From NCBI RefSeq assembly GCF_001007875.1, contig NZ_CP011412.1:1054001-1118000 (forward strand): 64,000 bases of DNA. Direction: 5' to 3'. Below the pieces are notes generated by a model that saw nothing but the letters and a program-made list of their open reading frames with translations, had not been told where the DNA came from and made no database searches. A program made the translations under genes and the position numbers. The stretch comes from Sedimenticola thiotaurini (GTDB lineage Bacteria > Pseudomonadota > Gammaproteobacteria > Chromatiales > Chromatiaceae). This document shows positions 38,737-47,851 of this stretch, one piece after another; the first letter of the stretch is position 1, and every line of letters begins with the position of its first letter.

Positions 38737-40194
38737 TCAGCGCAGATCGGCACCTGAACCCGGCGTCGGTGAAAAACCCAGATCACCCCGGGCGATAACC
38801 ACTTCACGTCCACCATGTTGATTAAGCAGTGCTTCCTGAAAGGCTTTCGCACGCCGATCGGTCTCCACCGGATCCAGCTGTTGTTCCAGTTCCGCCAGCA
38901 GCTCAGCCCGGACCGTCTGACAATCCGGCTCCGCTGCCAGGTCGATCAGCTCTTCGGGATCCAGTACCAGGTTGAACAGCTCCGGCGGATAAGCGGGATC
39001 GGCGTAGTGAATATATTTCCACTCCCTCCGGCGTACCATGTAGGCGGCGGTGCGTGATCCCATACCATGGTATTCGCTGATGATTACCCGGTTACAGTCT
39101 GGCTGTTGCCATTGTTGCGTCAGGGAGATACCAGGTCGCACGGTATCATCCCCTTCGGCTCCCACCGTCTCCAGGATAAAGGGGTGCACGTCCAGCAGTG
39201 AACAGGGTGCCGAAAGCCGTCGCCCGGCGGGGATATACGGTCCTTTGGCAATCAGGGGCACGGAAACGGCCTCCTCATACATATTGGATTTTCCCCACAG
39301 TCCCCGGGCGCCCAGGGAGTCTCCGTGATCGGAAAGATAAAGGACCCGGGTTGAATCAGACAACCCGGTTCTGTCCAACGCCCCCAGTACCTTGCCCACC
39401 TGCTCATCCAGAAAGGTACACAATCCAAAATAGCCGGCAATCGCTCGCCGAACATTGTCCGCATCTTCAAAATGATCGTCGTAGCAGAAGGATCGAGCAT
39501 AATCCTGGTGGAACGGATGGGAGGGAATCTGACCATACTGCTTTGGCATGGGGAGATCGGGATCGTTGTAATAACGATAATAGTATTCTGGCGGCGCTGT
39601 CAGGGGAAAATGGGGCGCGACAAAAGAGACAAATAGGCACCACGGCTTTGCATGATCCCGGTTTGCCGCCTCCTGCAACCATATCTGCGCCCGGGCGGCG
39701 ATCTCCCGATCATACAGCGTGTAGGAGGACTCTCCGGGACCGGCCAGCCTGGCCATCTTCCAGGCATTTCCACGTACTGGAAGATCGTCACGAACCAACC
39801 CCATCAGATCCCCTTTGCCGTCGAGTACATGCAGGGGAATCTGTTCTTCGCTGAAACCGTGGTCACGCCCTTCACCGCTGAAATGGAGCTTACCGATAGA
39901 TACCACCTGGTGCCCCTGTTGTCGCAGAGTGTGATGCCAGGAGACCTCCCTGCCATCGTAAGGTGTGGCATTGTCCCAGTAGCCAATCTGGTGGACCGGT
40001 CGCCCCGTAGCAAAGGCCGCCCGCGCCGGCACACAGACCGGGGAAGGTGTATAGGCATTTTCAAATACGGTGCCGGAAGCGGCCAGCGCATCCAGATGGG
40101 GAGTCGAAACCAGTTCATGGCCATAACACCCCAGGTATTTTGGGTTATGCTCATCCGACATGATAATGACCAGGTTTTGATTTTCATGCTTCAT
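38737..40194 (-). CDS. Cytoplasmic formylglycine-type sulfatase
   Basis: The 485-residue type-I sulfatase/alkaline-phosphatase-superfamily hydrolase has its formylglycine site at CVPAR (C54), fitting the CxPxR code. Metal ligands are near IIMSDEHN and LSDHGD. There is no signal peptide, so it acts in the cytoplasm on an imported compound, as choline sulfatase does. Relatives also hydrolyse phosphonate or phosphate monoesters, so sulfate is not certain. ATG at 40194 was preferred over a GTG at 40206. It is the last gene of the AcnX operon, 51 bases after the dehydrogenase gene. No formylglycine-generating enzyme gene is in the window. Confidence 0.85.
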   Translation of the reverse strand: MKHENQNLVIIMSDEHNPKYLGCYGHELVSTPHLDALAASGTVFENAYTPSPVCVPARAAFATGRPVHQIGYWDNATPYDGREVSWHHTLRQQGHQVVSIGKLHFSGEGRDHGFSEEQIPLHVLDGKGDLMGLVRDDLPVRGNAWKMARLAGPGESSYTLYDREIAARAQIWLQEAANRDHAKPWCLFVSFVAPHFPLTAPPEYYYRYYNDPDLPMPKQYGQIPSHPFHQDYARSFCYDDHFEDADNVRRAIAGYFGLCTFLDEQVGKVLGALDRTGLSDSTRVLYLSDHGDSLGARGLWGKSNMYEEAVSVPLIAKGPYIPAGRRLSAPCSLLDVHPFILETVGAEGDDTVRPGISLTQQWQQPDCNRVIISEYHGMGSRTAAYMVRRREWKYIHYADPAYPPELFNLVLDPEELIDLAAEPDCQTVRAELLAELEQQLDPVETDRRAKAFQEALLNQHGGREVVIARGDLGFSPTPGSGADLR

Positions 40195-40245
40195 AATCAA
40201 ACTCACTATGATCGATAATGTCTATGGGATATTTCAACCGACCAC

Positions 40246-43077
40246 TTAATCATTGGGTGCCACAAAGCAGCGATCCACCAAGTAGGCTATCGACCGGTAA
40301 GGAATGCCGGCGTGGCGCGACAGGCCGATCTCGCAGGTGCGACTGTTGGAGACACCCTCCCGGCAGGTTGCCGGCAACTGTCCTTTAAGCCGACTCAGGG
40401 CACTGGCATTCAGTTCGGGATAGATATACCCCCGATCACCAGCAAAGCCGCAACAACCCGTCTCTTCCGGCATGAAAATTTCATCGGCGCAGGCTTTGGC
40501 GATCTCGATCAGATCATTATCCAGATTCATCTTTCGTGTCGAACAAGTGACATGCACGGCGATATTTGGAACGCGCTTAACCTGTTTCAGTTCGGGCAGA
40601 ATATACTCCCGAATGAAGGTCACTGTATCCAGCACCCGCATCGGTTTCTCAAACAGTTCAACCATGCGAGCCGTACAGGGACTGGTATCGCAAAGAATGG
40701 GCAATCTGCCCTCGTTCGAGGCCACCCACAGAGCCTCTTCCAGACGGGCCAGGGAAGCACGGGCAGTATCCCCCACCCCCCTACTCTCGTAAGGCATGCC
40801 ACAACACTGTGTGTTCATATTATCCGGCGTGATAACATCAAAGCCCGCTTTATTGAGCAGATTCATCATTACTTGCGACAGGTCTCGGCTTTCCGGATCG
40901 TTACTGGACGTACCCAGCGTACGACTTACGCAGGCGGTGAAATAGACACAGAGCTTATCTTTTTCACGTTCCCCATCGATTAATTCAGTCAGCGGGAGAT
41001 TGGAAGCACCACGAGCATCATACCGATCCCAAGCCGGCAGACGATTGCCGCTTAACCTGCGGACTCCCCTGCTGAGGGACTCAACCGGTGCCGGTCCCAC
41101 TAGTTTGCTTATACCGTGCAGTGATCGCAGGGCAAACCGGGTTGCTGCGGTCACTCCTGCCATGCGCCGATCAACCCAGCGGGAGATGCCACCCGCCGCT
41201 GCACTGGAGTGTTGCGCCCGTAGCGATTTGATCATGGCGCCGGTATCTATACCCACAGGACAACGGGAGGCACAGAGACCATCCGTGGCGCAGGTATCCA
41301 TACTCGCATAACGGTAGCCGGTATTCAGCGCCTCCAACGCCACGGTATCACCCAAGCGCTCCAGGCGGGCCTGTTCCCGCAGGGCGACAATTCGCTGGCG
41401 AGGTGACAGAGTCAGATTACGGGAGGGACAGATGGGTTCACAGAAACCACACTCGATACAGCGATCGACCCGAGGATCAGCAGCCGGCAGTGGTTTGAGG
41501 TTTTTCAAGTGGATCTCTGGATCATCGTTAATTATAACGCCGCGGTTGAGCAGACCTCGGGGATCAAACAGGGTCTTGATTTCACGCATCAAGGCATAGG
41601 CTTCCGCGCCCCACTCCATCTCCACAAATGGCGCCATGTTGCGCCCCGTACCGTGTTCCGCCTTGAGCGACCCCTGATACTCCACCGTGACCAGGTTCGC
41701 CACCTCATCCATTAACTTGCGATATCGCTGAATCGCCTCATCGCTAGAGAACTCGGGAGTGAAGACAAAGTGCAGATTGCCAGCCAGAGCATGGCCGAAG
41801 ATAATGGCCTCTTCATAGCCATTGCTGTGAAGCAGTTCCTGTAACTGGCGTGTGGCTGCTGCCAGATCCTCGACGGGGAAGGCCACATCCTCGATCACAC
41901 AGGTAGTGCCGGCAGGACGCACCGCACCCACAGCGGGGAACAGTCCTTTGCGGATACCCCACAGGCGCGCATACTCAACCGGATCCTCGCTGAACTGCAC
42001 CGGCTGAGCGGTTTCAAAACCGGCGATAACCACCGTTACCGCATCCATATTGGCACGCAGTGTGGCGGAATCCGGACCACGTATATCAATCAACAGTGCC
42101 GCCCCATCCGGTCCCAGCGACTGTAGGTGATCCGGCTGACCGGGCAGGTCCTGAACGGAACGTAGCGCCGGACGATCCATCAACTCTACCGCATCCACCG
42201 GCATTTCTTTCAGCGCCGTTACCGTACGACAGGCCTCTTCCAGGTTATGGAACAACACCAGCGCGGTTGCCTTGTGAGGATGGTCGGGCACGGTACGGTA
42301 GGTGATTTCCGAAATAAACCCGAGTGTACCTTCGGAGCCGATCATCAGATGTGGAATCACATCAATAGGATCCTGGTAATCGAGCAGGGCATTAATCCCA
42401 TAACCCGTGGTGTTCTTCATTCGGAATTTATGACGAACCCGTTGGGCAAGTACCGGATTATCCGCAAGCCGTGCAACCAGCTGTTCAATACCCCGCAGAA
42501 GCGTCTGATGCTCTTCCCGGAATCGCTCGACCGATACCGGGTCGGCGGTATCCAGTACGCTGCCATCGACAAACACGATGCGCATGGCATCCAGGGTGTG
42601 GTAACTGTTCTGGGCCGTTCCACAACACATGCCCGAGGCATTGTTCGCCGCGATACCGCCAATCTTGGCGGTACCAATGGAAGCTGGATCGGGTCCGATT
42701 TTTTTATTGAGCGGTGCCAGGTAGGCATTCGCCTGTGCCCCAATGACGCCCGGCTGCAGCCGGATAGTGCTGCCATCCGGTGAAATCTCATAGTCCCGCC
42801 AGGCGTTGCCTTCAAGCACGGCCAGCACCGAGTCAGTGACCGCCTGGCCAGACAGACTGGTACCAGCCGCACGAAAAGTAACCGGTACTCCAAACTGGTT
42901 GACCGCAGCCAGCAGACGTACCACTTCCGATTCATCGACCAGTTTAACCACCAACTTGGGCACCAGCCGATAGAAGGAGGCATCGGTGCCGTAGGCGAGT
43001 GTGCGCAACGGATCATCGATCAATCGTTCATTGGGAATAAAGGCAGACAGCGCTGCTTTAAGGGCACTATGGGACAT
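40246..43077 (-). CDS. FAD/FeS 2-hydroxyacid dehydrogenase (Dld-II type)
   Basis: The 943-residue fusion is like GlcD plus GlcF, closest in style to Shewanella D-lactate dehydrogenase Dld-II. The FAD-binding PCMH domain is at ~35-240 (VTFRAAGTSLSGQAVTDSVL, KIGPDPASIGTAKIGGIAANNASGMCCG). The FAD-oxidase C domain follows to ~520. Then come two 4Fe-4S motifs (CIECGFCEPICPSRN; CATDGLCASRCPVG) and two CCG-type cysteine domains (QCCGMPYESRG; CCGFAGDRG). Such enzymes oxidise D-2-hydroxy acids and pass electrons to quinone or cytochrome at the membrane. It is encoded in the TRAP/AcnX operon, so the substrate is presumably the hydroxy acid made or imported there, not necessarily lactate. Confidence 0.88.
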   Translation of the reverse strand: MSHSALKAALSAFIPNERLIDDPLRTLAYGTDASFYRLVPKLVVKLVDESEVVRLLAAVNQFGVPVTFRAAGTSLSGQAVTDSVLAVLEGNAWRDYEISPDGSTIRLQPGVIGAQANAYLAPLNKKIGPDPASIGTAKIGGIAANNASGMCCGTAQNSYHTLDAMRIVFVDGSVLDTADPVSVERFREEHQTLLRGIEQLVARLADNPVLAQRVRHKFRMKNTTGYGINALLDYQDPIDVIPHLMIGSEGTLGFISEITYRTVPDHPHKATALVLFHNLEEACRTVTALKEMPVDAVELMDRPALRSVQDLPGQPDHLQSLGPDGAALLIDIRGPDSATLRANMDAVTVVIAGFETAQPVQFSEDPVEYARLWGIRKGLFPAVGAVRPAGTTCVIEDVAFPVEDLAAATRQLQELLHSNGYEEAIIFGHALAGNLHFVFTPEFSSDEAIQRYRKLMDEVANLVTVEYQGSLKAEHGTGRNMAPFVEMEWGAEAYALMREIKTLFDPRGLLNRGVIINDDPEIHLKNLKPLPAADPRVDRCIECGFCEPICPSRNLTLSPRQRIVALREQARLERLGDTVALEALNTGYRYASMDTCATDGLCASRCPVGIDTGAMIKSLRAQHSSAAAGGISRWVDRRMAGVTAATRFALRSLHGISKLVGPAPVESLSRGVRRLSGNRLPAWDRYDARGASNLPLTELIDGEREKDKLCVYFTACVSRTLGTSSNDPESRDLSQVMMNLLNKAGFDVITPDNMNTQCCGMPYESRGVGDTARASLARLEEALWVASNEGRLPILCDTSPCTARMVELFEKPMRVLDTVTFIREYILPELKQVKRVPNIAVHVTCSTRKMNLDNDLIEIAKACADEIFMPEETGCCGFAGDRGYIYPELNASALSRLKGQLPATCREGVSNSRTCEIGLSRHAGIPYRSIAYLVDRCFVAPND

Positions 43078-43110
43078 GGTTTTCGGGTTCTGTCAGTGAA
43101 TGGGTTGCAA

Positions 43111-43145
43111 CCAACAGTCCGGCTCAAACTGAATCGGACTGTTGG
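43111..43145. other. Perfect 10-bp hairpin between acnX small-subunit and dehydrogenase genes
   Basis: CCAACAGTCC (43111-43120) pairs exactly with GGACTGTTGG (43136-43145) around a 15-base loop, in the 102-base gap. No T-run follows on the minus strand, so it is more likely an RNA processing or stability element than a terminator. Confidence 0.5.
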
Positions 43146-43179
43146 CCTGATAGAGATGCACTTACTTCAGGCGCATCGG

Positions 43180-43593
43180 TCAGTCCCGGTTTAATACCGT
43201 CACCAGGCCGGCATCAGGATCAACAACCACCTGATCACCCGTTTTCAGCAGGCTGGTCACATCGCCGTCTTCAAAACGATCACACATGGTAAGCTCTGCC
43301 AAAGCCGCACCCTGGGCAAGAATCGTATTGGCCGCGTTGAACAGAATCGCCTTCGGCACAATATTTCTGGATTTCATCTCATGCAACATCCAGGCAGTTG
43401 CAACACCGCCCTTGGCGGTGTTCAACACCAGAATCTTGTCCCGGTAGGACTCTCCTGCCAGTTTGTGTTGTGGCCGTGAGAATACACCTTTAATACGGTC
43501 CAGGTCATAACGGGCGGAAAAGTTGTCATCAGCAACCAGAGCCTCACCTTCCACCTTGGAACCAATACCTTTGTGACACTTAAACTCAATCAT
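43180..43593 (-). CDS. AcnX small subunit (DUF126 swivel domain)
   Basis: The 137-residue protein has the DUF126 fold, the swivelling small subunit that closes the active site of aconitase X enzymes. ATG at 43593 overlaps the last base of the large-subunit stop codon (TAATG), so the two are translationally coupled. Characterised AcnX small subunits, as I recall them, carry a serine-rich loop of the SGRGS-S type. At the matching place this protein reads LNTAKGGVATAWML, without serine. GAALAELTMCDRFEDGD at the end is otherwise family-like. This suggests a different substrate or mechanism from cis-3-hydroxyproline or phosphomevalonate dehydratases. Confidence 0.82.
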   Translation of the reverse strand: MIEFKCHKGIGSKVEGEALVADDNFSARYDLDRIKGVFSRPQHKLAGESYRDKILVLNTAKGGVATAWMLHEMKSRNIVPKAILFNAANTILAQGAALAELTMCDRFEDGDVTSLLKTGDQVVVDPDAGLVTVLNRD

Positions 43594-44819
43594 TAGACTA
43601 TCTCTCCGGCAATAGCAGAAGCCACACAATCTTCCATGCTGGCCAAAGCGGGCTGATAACCGTATCCACCCAGAATATTCACGATTTTTGTTGAGTTACT
43701 CAGCAACCGTTTCCAACCATTGGCAACACCGATTTCCCGTGCATATTGGTTGTAGAAACAGGTTCCCTCAAGAACCTTGCCGCCACTCGCTTCGATGGTT
43801 TCCACCAGTTTCATCCGCACGGCGTCCGCATAGACCTGGGGCGAGGTACAGACCAGCATCGGTGTCTTGAGCGTCTGGCCGGCGCAAAGATCGGCAACCT
43901 GCTGCATCTCCACCAGCGACAGCTGTGGCGCGGCAAAGACCACCACATCCACCTTGTCGCCACGTCCACCAAAACCGGAACGCAGAGCATTCAGGTCCGC
44001 AGCGGTGATCTCTTCAGCCTTAAGCTTTTCTCCGCCAACAGCAGCAAGCGTTGGCGACTCCGGCGTGATACCCACCAGGTGGAACAGCGGGATAGAGCCG
44101 AAACTGGCCATGGCTGCTCCCATGTGCTTCAGGTCATCAGAGGTTGGCACCACTTCCAGCCCTTCAATAACGGGTACTTCCCAATAGGACCCCGCCAGCT
44201 TGCCAACCAGCGCTCCCAGCACACCCCAGTCGGTCAAACCCTTGGGTTGCTGGCGCACCACAAAGCGCCGGGTCGCACGCCGCATTTCGTCCAGGTGCAG
44301 ACCGTAACGGGGAGTACGGCCGGTAAGACCGGCCGCTAGTGCAGAAGGACCGCCTTCATAATTGGAACGGGCACCACAAACACTGTTGGAATAGATCACT
44401 ACGCCGGTGTCACCAAAAGCCACGTGATCACCCAATACCGGTGACATAATGGTCTGGTAGTTGGTACAGGTGTTGGTCATCAGAATGCCCATTTTGGAAC
44501 AGGCTTCGATGGTGCGACGATCCAGATCAGCCATCTCTTCCGTCTGTCCCAACGGCCTGTAGTAATTCAGATCCACGCCCCGTGGATCGGTAATCATCGG
44601 TATGGCGACCCGAGCGCCCTGATCGGCCAGCTTTTCCAAGAAGGAGACGCCCGCATCTCCGACTGATTCCGGGTCTGCCATCATGTGTGACTGACTCACC
44701 GGCACCAGGTCTTCAGCATCGAACATGCGCCCTACTTTGATCTGGTGGTCGATTGCCCAGCGTTTTGGCTCACCCATTTCACCGGCAAGCATGGCTTGTT
44801 CTTCATCATTAAGTCTCAT
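43593..44819 (-). CDS. AcnX large (catalytic) subunit
   Basis: The 408-residue aconitase X catalytic subunit belongs to the branch of the aconitase superfamily that does not act on citrate. Known members are cis-3-hydroxy-L-proline dehydratase in bacteria and phosphomevalonate dehydratase in archaea. Cysteines in NTCTNYQ (C118), NSVCGARSN (C148) and EGTCFYN (C354) are candidate FeS-cluster ligands. NYEGGPSALAAGLTGRTPRYG is a strong family match. The order large-small is normal when the two domains are separate genes. It lies 37 bases behind the TRAP dctM gene, and is therefore likely to dehydrate the imported compound. Confidence 0.92.
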   Translation of the reverse strand: MRLNDEEQAMLAGEMGEPKRWAIDHQIKVGRMFDAEDLVPVSQSHMMADPESVGDAGVSFLEKLADQGARVAIPMITDPRGVDLNYYRPLGQTEEMADLDRRTIEACSKMGILMTNTCTNYQTIMSPVLGDHVAFGDTGVVIYSNSVCGARSNYEGGPSALAAGLTGRTPRYGLHLDEMRRATRRFVVRQQPKGLTDWGVLGALVGKLAGSYWEVPVIEGLEVVPTSDDLKHMGAAMASFGSIPLFHLVGITPESPTLAAVGGEKLKAEEITAADLNALRSGFGGRGDKVDVVVFAAPQLSLVEMQQVADLCAGQTLKTPMLVCTSPQVYADAVRMKLVETIEASGGKVLEGTCFYNQYAREIGVANGWKRLLSNSTKIVNILGGYGYQPALASMEDCVASAIAGEIV

Positions 44820-44856
44820 AGTAGAGGCTCCTCAATTGATAGTTTTTCTGATGGAC

Positions 44857-46152
44857 TTACTGCATGGATTCCGGTAACCAAAGGACAATCTCAGGCACCA
44901 GATAGATGAGATAAAGCATCGCAATCTGGATCAGCAGGAAAGGCAGGGCACCACGGGCCAGTTTCCATAGATCGATTTTTGAGATGCCATGGATCGTAAA
45001 CAGATTCACGCCGATTGGCGGCGAGATCTGGGCGATCTCCATGGCGATGGCGGCAAATATCCCAAAGACAAGCGGGTTCATTCCCAGCTGTTCCGCTACC
45101 GGAAAAAAGATGGGTATAGAGATCAACAACATGGCTGCACTTTCCAGGAACATACCAAGCACGACGTAGGCCAGAATCATCAAGGTCACCGCATAAATTC
45201 CGCTGGCGTTCTCGATAATGGTGGCGGCAATCGCTTGGGGCACCTGTTCAAAGGTGAGAAAGTGCGCAAAATACTGGCCAAATACGATCAACATAAACAG
45301 CATCGCCGTTGTCGCCGTAGCCGTCACGGCCGCATCTTTCAACTTGGCAAAATCCAGTCGATTCTGCGCCACACCCAGGAGGGTCACATAGAGTACCGAG
45401 AGAGCACCTACTTCAGTCGGCGTAAATACGCCACTGTAGATTGCGACGATAATCACCACCGGCAACAGCACGATACCCAGAGAACTCCAGGTGGTCTTCA
45501 CCTTCTGTTCCATTGACATGTTGTGGATTACCCGGACACGGGGTCGGGTAAGCAAAACGTAGATGGTAAACAGGGTGATCATAATGAGCCCCGGAACCAC
45601 GCCAGCGATGAACAACTGACCGATAGAGGTTTCCGTAATAACGCCGTAAAGAATCAGCGGAATGGATGGTGGAATAATGATACCCAGCGTGCCGCCACCG
45701 GCAACGAAACCGCCCGCCCGACGCTCCCCGTATCCCTCCTCCAATAATAGAGGTATGGCAACCAGGCCCACAGTTGCCGCGGTAGCCACTGACGAACCGG
45801 AGATGGCCGCAAAAATACCACACGCCGTAATAGTCGCCACACCGAGAGAGTTGGGGATCGAGCCCGCCCACGCCTTGGTGACCTCAAACAGATCTCTTCC
45901 TGCATCGGTCCGCTGCATGATCGTGCCGGTCAGGATGAACAGTGGCAGTGCTACCAGTTCAAAAATCGATGCCCCCTGCCAAGCCACGTTGACCAGTCCC
46001 TTGAACACATGGAAGGGGTCTTCGATCAGCAGTGCCGCAGCAAAAGCTGCTATACCCATTGCTACAAATACCGGTACTGATATCAGCATCAGGGTGAAGA
46101 GAATGCCGATAGCTATAAAGCCAGCATAATCGTAGAAGAAGTCCATCATCAT
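44857..46152 (-). CDS. dctM: TRAP transporter large permease (DctM), AcnX operon
   Basis: The 431-residue permease has about 12 transmembrane segments. Family motifs are GIFAAISGSSVATAATVGLVAIP, GTLGIIIPPSIPLILYGVITETSIG and ISPPIGVNLFTI. ATG at 46152 was selected among three neighbouring ATGs and an upstream TTG because AGGAG lies 8 bases before it. The start region abuts the dctQ stop (46155), so the two are coupled. The sequence is clearly different from the first TRAP permease at 19117, so this is not a recent duplication. Confidence 0.95.
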   Translation of the reverse strand: MMMDFFYDYAGFIAIGILFTLMLISVPVFVAMGIAAFAAALLIEDPFHVFKGLVNVAWQGASIFELVALPLFILTGTIMQRTDAGRDLFEVTKAWAGSIPNSLGVATITACGIFAAISGSSVATAATVGLVAIPLLLEEGYGERRAGGFVAGGGTLGIIIPPSIPLILYGVITETSIGQLFIAGVVPGLIMITLFTIYVLLTRPRVRVIHNMSMEQKVKTTWSSLGIVLLPVVIIVAIYSGVFTPTEVGALSVLYVTLLGVAQNRLDFAKLKDAAVTATATTAMLFMLIVFGQYFAHFLTFEQVPQAIAATIIENASGIYAVTLMILAYVVLGMFLESAAMLLISIPIFFPVAEQLGMNPLVFGIFAAIAMEIAQISPPIGVNLFTIHGISKIDLWKLARGALPFLLIQIAMLYLIYLVPEIVLWLPESMQ

Positions 46153-46154
46153 GA

Positions 46155-46643
46155 TCAATCTCCTACGAGGTTGGCATCAACCGGCGGCTCACCGTTGGTC
46201 ATCTGCACCAATGTCTGCAGGAACAATCCCAAGCCACCCAGCGGGATTGCCAGTTGTGGAATCCACAGCGGCACCTCTAACAGGGTGGCCGATACGATTT
46301 CATTGGTGATTGAATACCACATGAAATAGATGCCGGAACTGATGATCAACAGAGCGAACAACAGCGTGGCTATTTCGGATATGCGATCAAACACGTGACG
46401 TTTATTCGGGAACAGTTCCAGCAACAGGGTCACACGAAAGTGTGCGCCTTTCTGTACTGCCAACGCGTTACCCAGAAAACCCAGGAATATGAACGCATAG
46501 AGCGTGGTTTCGAATGCCCAAACAGTAGGGGCATTAAACGAACGGGCAATCGCCTCGTAAGCGATTGGAATACAGAGCAATATCATCAAGGTAACCGAAA
46601 TGGCGGTCATCACTTGTCCGATCTTCTGGGCGAGCGAGATCAT
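46155..46643 (-). CDS. dctQ: TRAP transporter small permease (DctQ), AcnX operon
   Basis: The 162-residue protein has four hydrophobic segments, including VMTAISVTLMILLCIPIAYEA, TLYAFIFLGFLGNALAV and TLLFALLIISSGIYFMW. ATG at 46643 was chosen because GGAGG lies 8 bases upstream; the TTG five codons earlier has none. It is separated from dctP by 96 bases that hold a terminator-like hairpin, so its expression should be lower than that of dctP. Confidence 0.92.
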   Translation of the reverse strand: MISLAQKIGQVMTAISVTLMILLCIPIAYEAIARSFNAPTVWAFETTLYAFIFLGFLGNALAVQKGAHFRVTLLLELFPNKRHVFDRISEIATLLFALLIISSGIYFMWYSITNEIVSATLLEVPLWIPQLAIPLGGLGLFLQTLVQMTNGEPPVDANLVGD

Positions 46644-46696
46644 AGTCGTTGCCTCCAAAAAAGAGTAAACGCGACTCAGACAGTCTAAGGAGATTG

Positions 46697-46729
46697 AAAA
46701 AAAGGCGAGTCACCAACAGGCGACCCGCC
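46697..46729 (-). terminator. Intrinsic terminator/attenuator after dctP
   Basis: On the minus strand GGCGGGTC (46722-46729) pairs with GACTCGCC (46704-46711), eight pairs with one G-U, loop of ten. It is followed by seven T (46697-46703). It lies about 10 bases past the dctP stop, inside the operon. Partial read-through would give excess binding protein over permease. Confidence 0.8.
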
Positions 46730-46739
46730 CTGACACTGG

Positions 46740-47741
46740 TTAATCTTCGGCGAGAGCCGCCTGTACTTCTTTCGAGTAGGTCGATTTAGCGGCCAAGGTC
46801 AGTGGTTCCAATTTCTTGGCAAAGGAGTTCCACAGTTCCCCGTTCCGCTCCACAACGGTGACGACGTTACCACTGGCACGAACCTGGTCGATCAGGCTTT
46901 TCATCTTGTCAATGGCAAACTTCTGCATATGATCCCGTGCTTCGGTTGCCGCTTCCATAACGGCTTTTTGCAGTTTTGGTGAGAGACTATCGAACTTATC
47001 CTTGTTCATCACGTAGGCATCAATGATGGTGCCCATCACGCCATTCGGGACAAACATGTAAGAGGTGACCTCATAATGTTTCAGGCCCACGGCACCACCC
47101 AGGCCACTCATGGAACCCTTAACAGTGCCACGCTGCAGCCCCGAATAAACATCACCTACCCCCATAATGGTGGGAGCAGCCCCAAGCACCTGCAGCACTT
47201 CTGCGGTACCCTTTGATAACGCCCGGATGGGCATATCCTTAAAAGATTCCGGACCTTCAATTTTGAAATTGGCGGTCACTACCGGAGGACCGATATCAAA
47301 CATGGCAAGAAGCACTGCACCCTCTTTTTGAAGCTGCGCATCAAAATAGTCGAAAACCTTATTTCCGGGCCTCAGGTTCTGATAGGTCCACTCCATCGAT
47401 TTATCCCAGAGTGGCGTACTAAGAATCCCCACATCTGAAATACGACCCGACCAGTTGTCCAGAGTGGTCAGGGAGATATCAACCGTACCCTGCGGGATAG
47501 CAGTGGAGACAAACTGCTGCTTCACCATCTCACCGCCAGCAAATGTCTTCAGCCGGATCTCCCCGTCTGACTTCTCCTTAAGGAGCTTTTTAAATACCGG
47601 TACAAACTCAGCCACCTGAAAATGTTTCGGACTACCCCAGGAAGAGAGCGATAGTCGCTCAGCGGATACAGCCTGTGACGCCAGGGTGAAAGCTGTAGCA
47701 GTAATAGCGGTTGCACTTGCTTTTAATAGTTTTCTAATCAC
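46740..47741 (-). CDS. dctP: TRAP transporter periplasmic binding protein (DctP), AcnX operon
   Basis: The 333-residue exported protein has a signal peptide MIRKLLKASATAITATAF..., cut near QAVSA-ER. DctP-family stretches include LSSWGSPKHFQVAEFVPVFKK, FKDMPIRALSKGTAEVLQ (with the carboxylate-binding arginine) and YSGLQRGTVKGSMSGLGG. It captures the substrate of the AcnX operon, most likely a carboxylate. It is the first gene of the operon and faces the divergent GntR gene across a 215-base regulatory gap. Confidence 0.93.
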   Translation of the reverse strand: MIRKLLKASATAITATAFTLASQAVSAERLSLSSWGSPKHFQVAEFVPVFKKLLKEKSDGEIRLKTFAGGEMVKQQFVSTAIPQGTVDISLTTLDNWSGRISDVGILSTPLWDKSMEWTYQNLRPGNKVFDYFDAQLQKEGAVLLAMFDIGPPVVTANFKIEGPESFKDMPIRALSKGTAEVLQVLGAAPTIMGVGDVYSGLQRGTVKGSMSGLGGAVGLKHYEVTSYMFVPNGVMGTIIDAYVMNKDKFDSLSPKLQKAVMEAATEARDHMQKFAIDKMKSLIDQVRASGNVVTVVERNGELWNSFAKKLEPLTLAAKSTYSKEVQAALAED

Positions 47742-47833
47742 GTTGTCTCCTCACTTTCCACAATGCCAGTTTAAACAGGCTTTTTCTCCATAGTCGAGGA
47801 GAGCGCGATGACAGTAGTTACGCGACGCCCCTC

Positions 47834-47851
47834 AATTACTACGTAGTAATT
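47834..47851. promoter_or_regulatory. 18-bp perfect palindrome, probable GntR operator
   Basis: AATTACTACGTAGTAATT is perfectly symmetric (nine-base half-sites). It starts directly downstream of the -10 of the dctP promoter, in the gap between dctP and gntR. This is the right place for a repressor dimer of the divergent GntR/UTRA protein. Confidence 0.75.
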
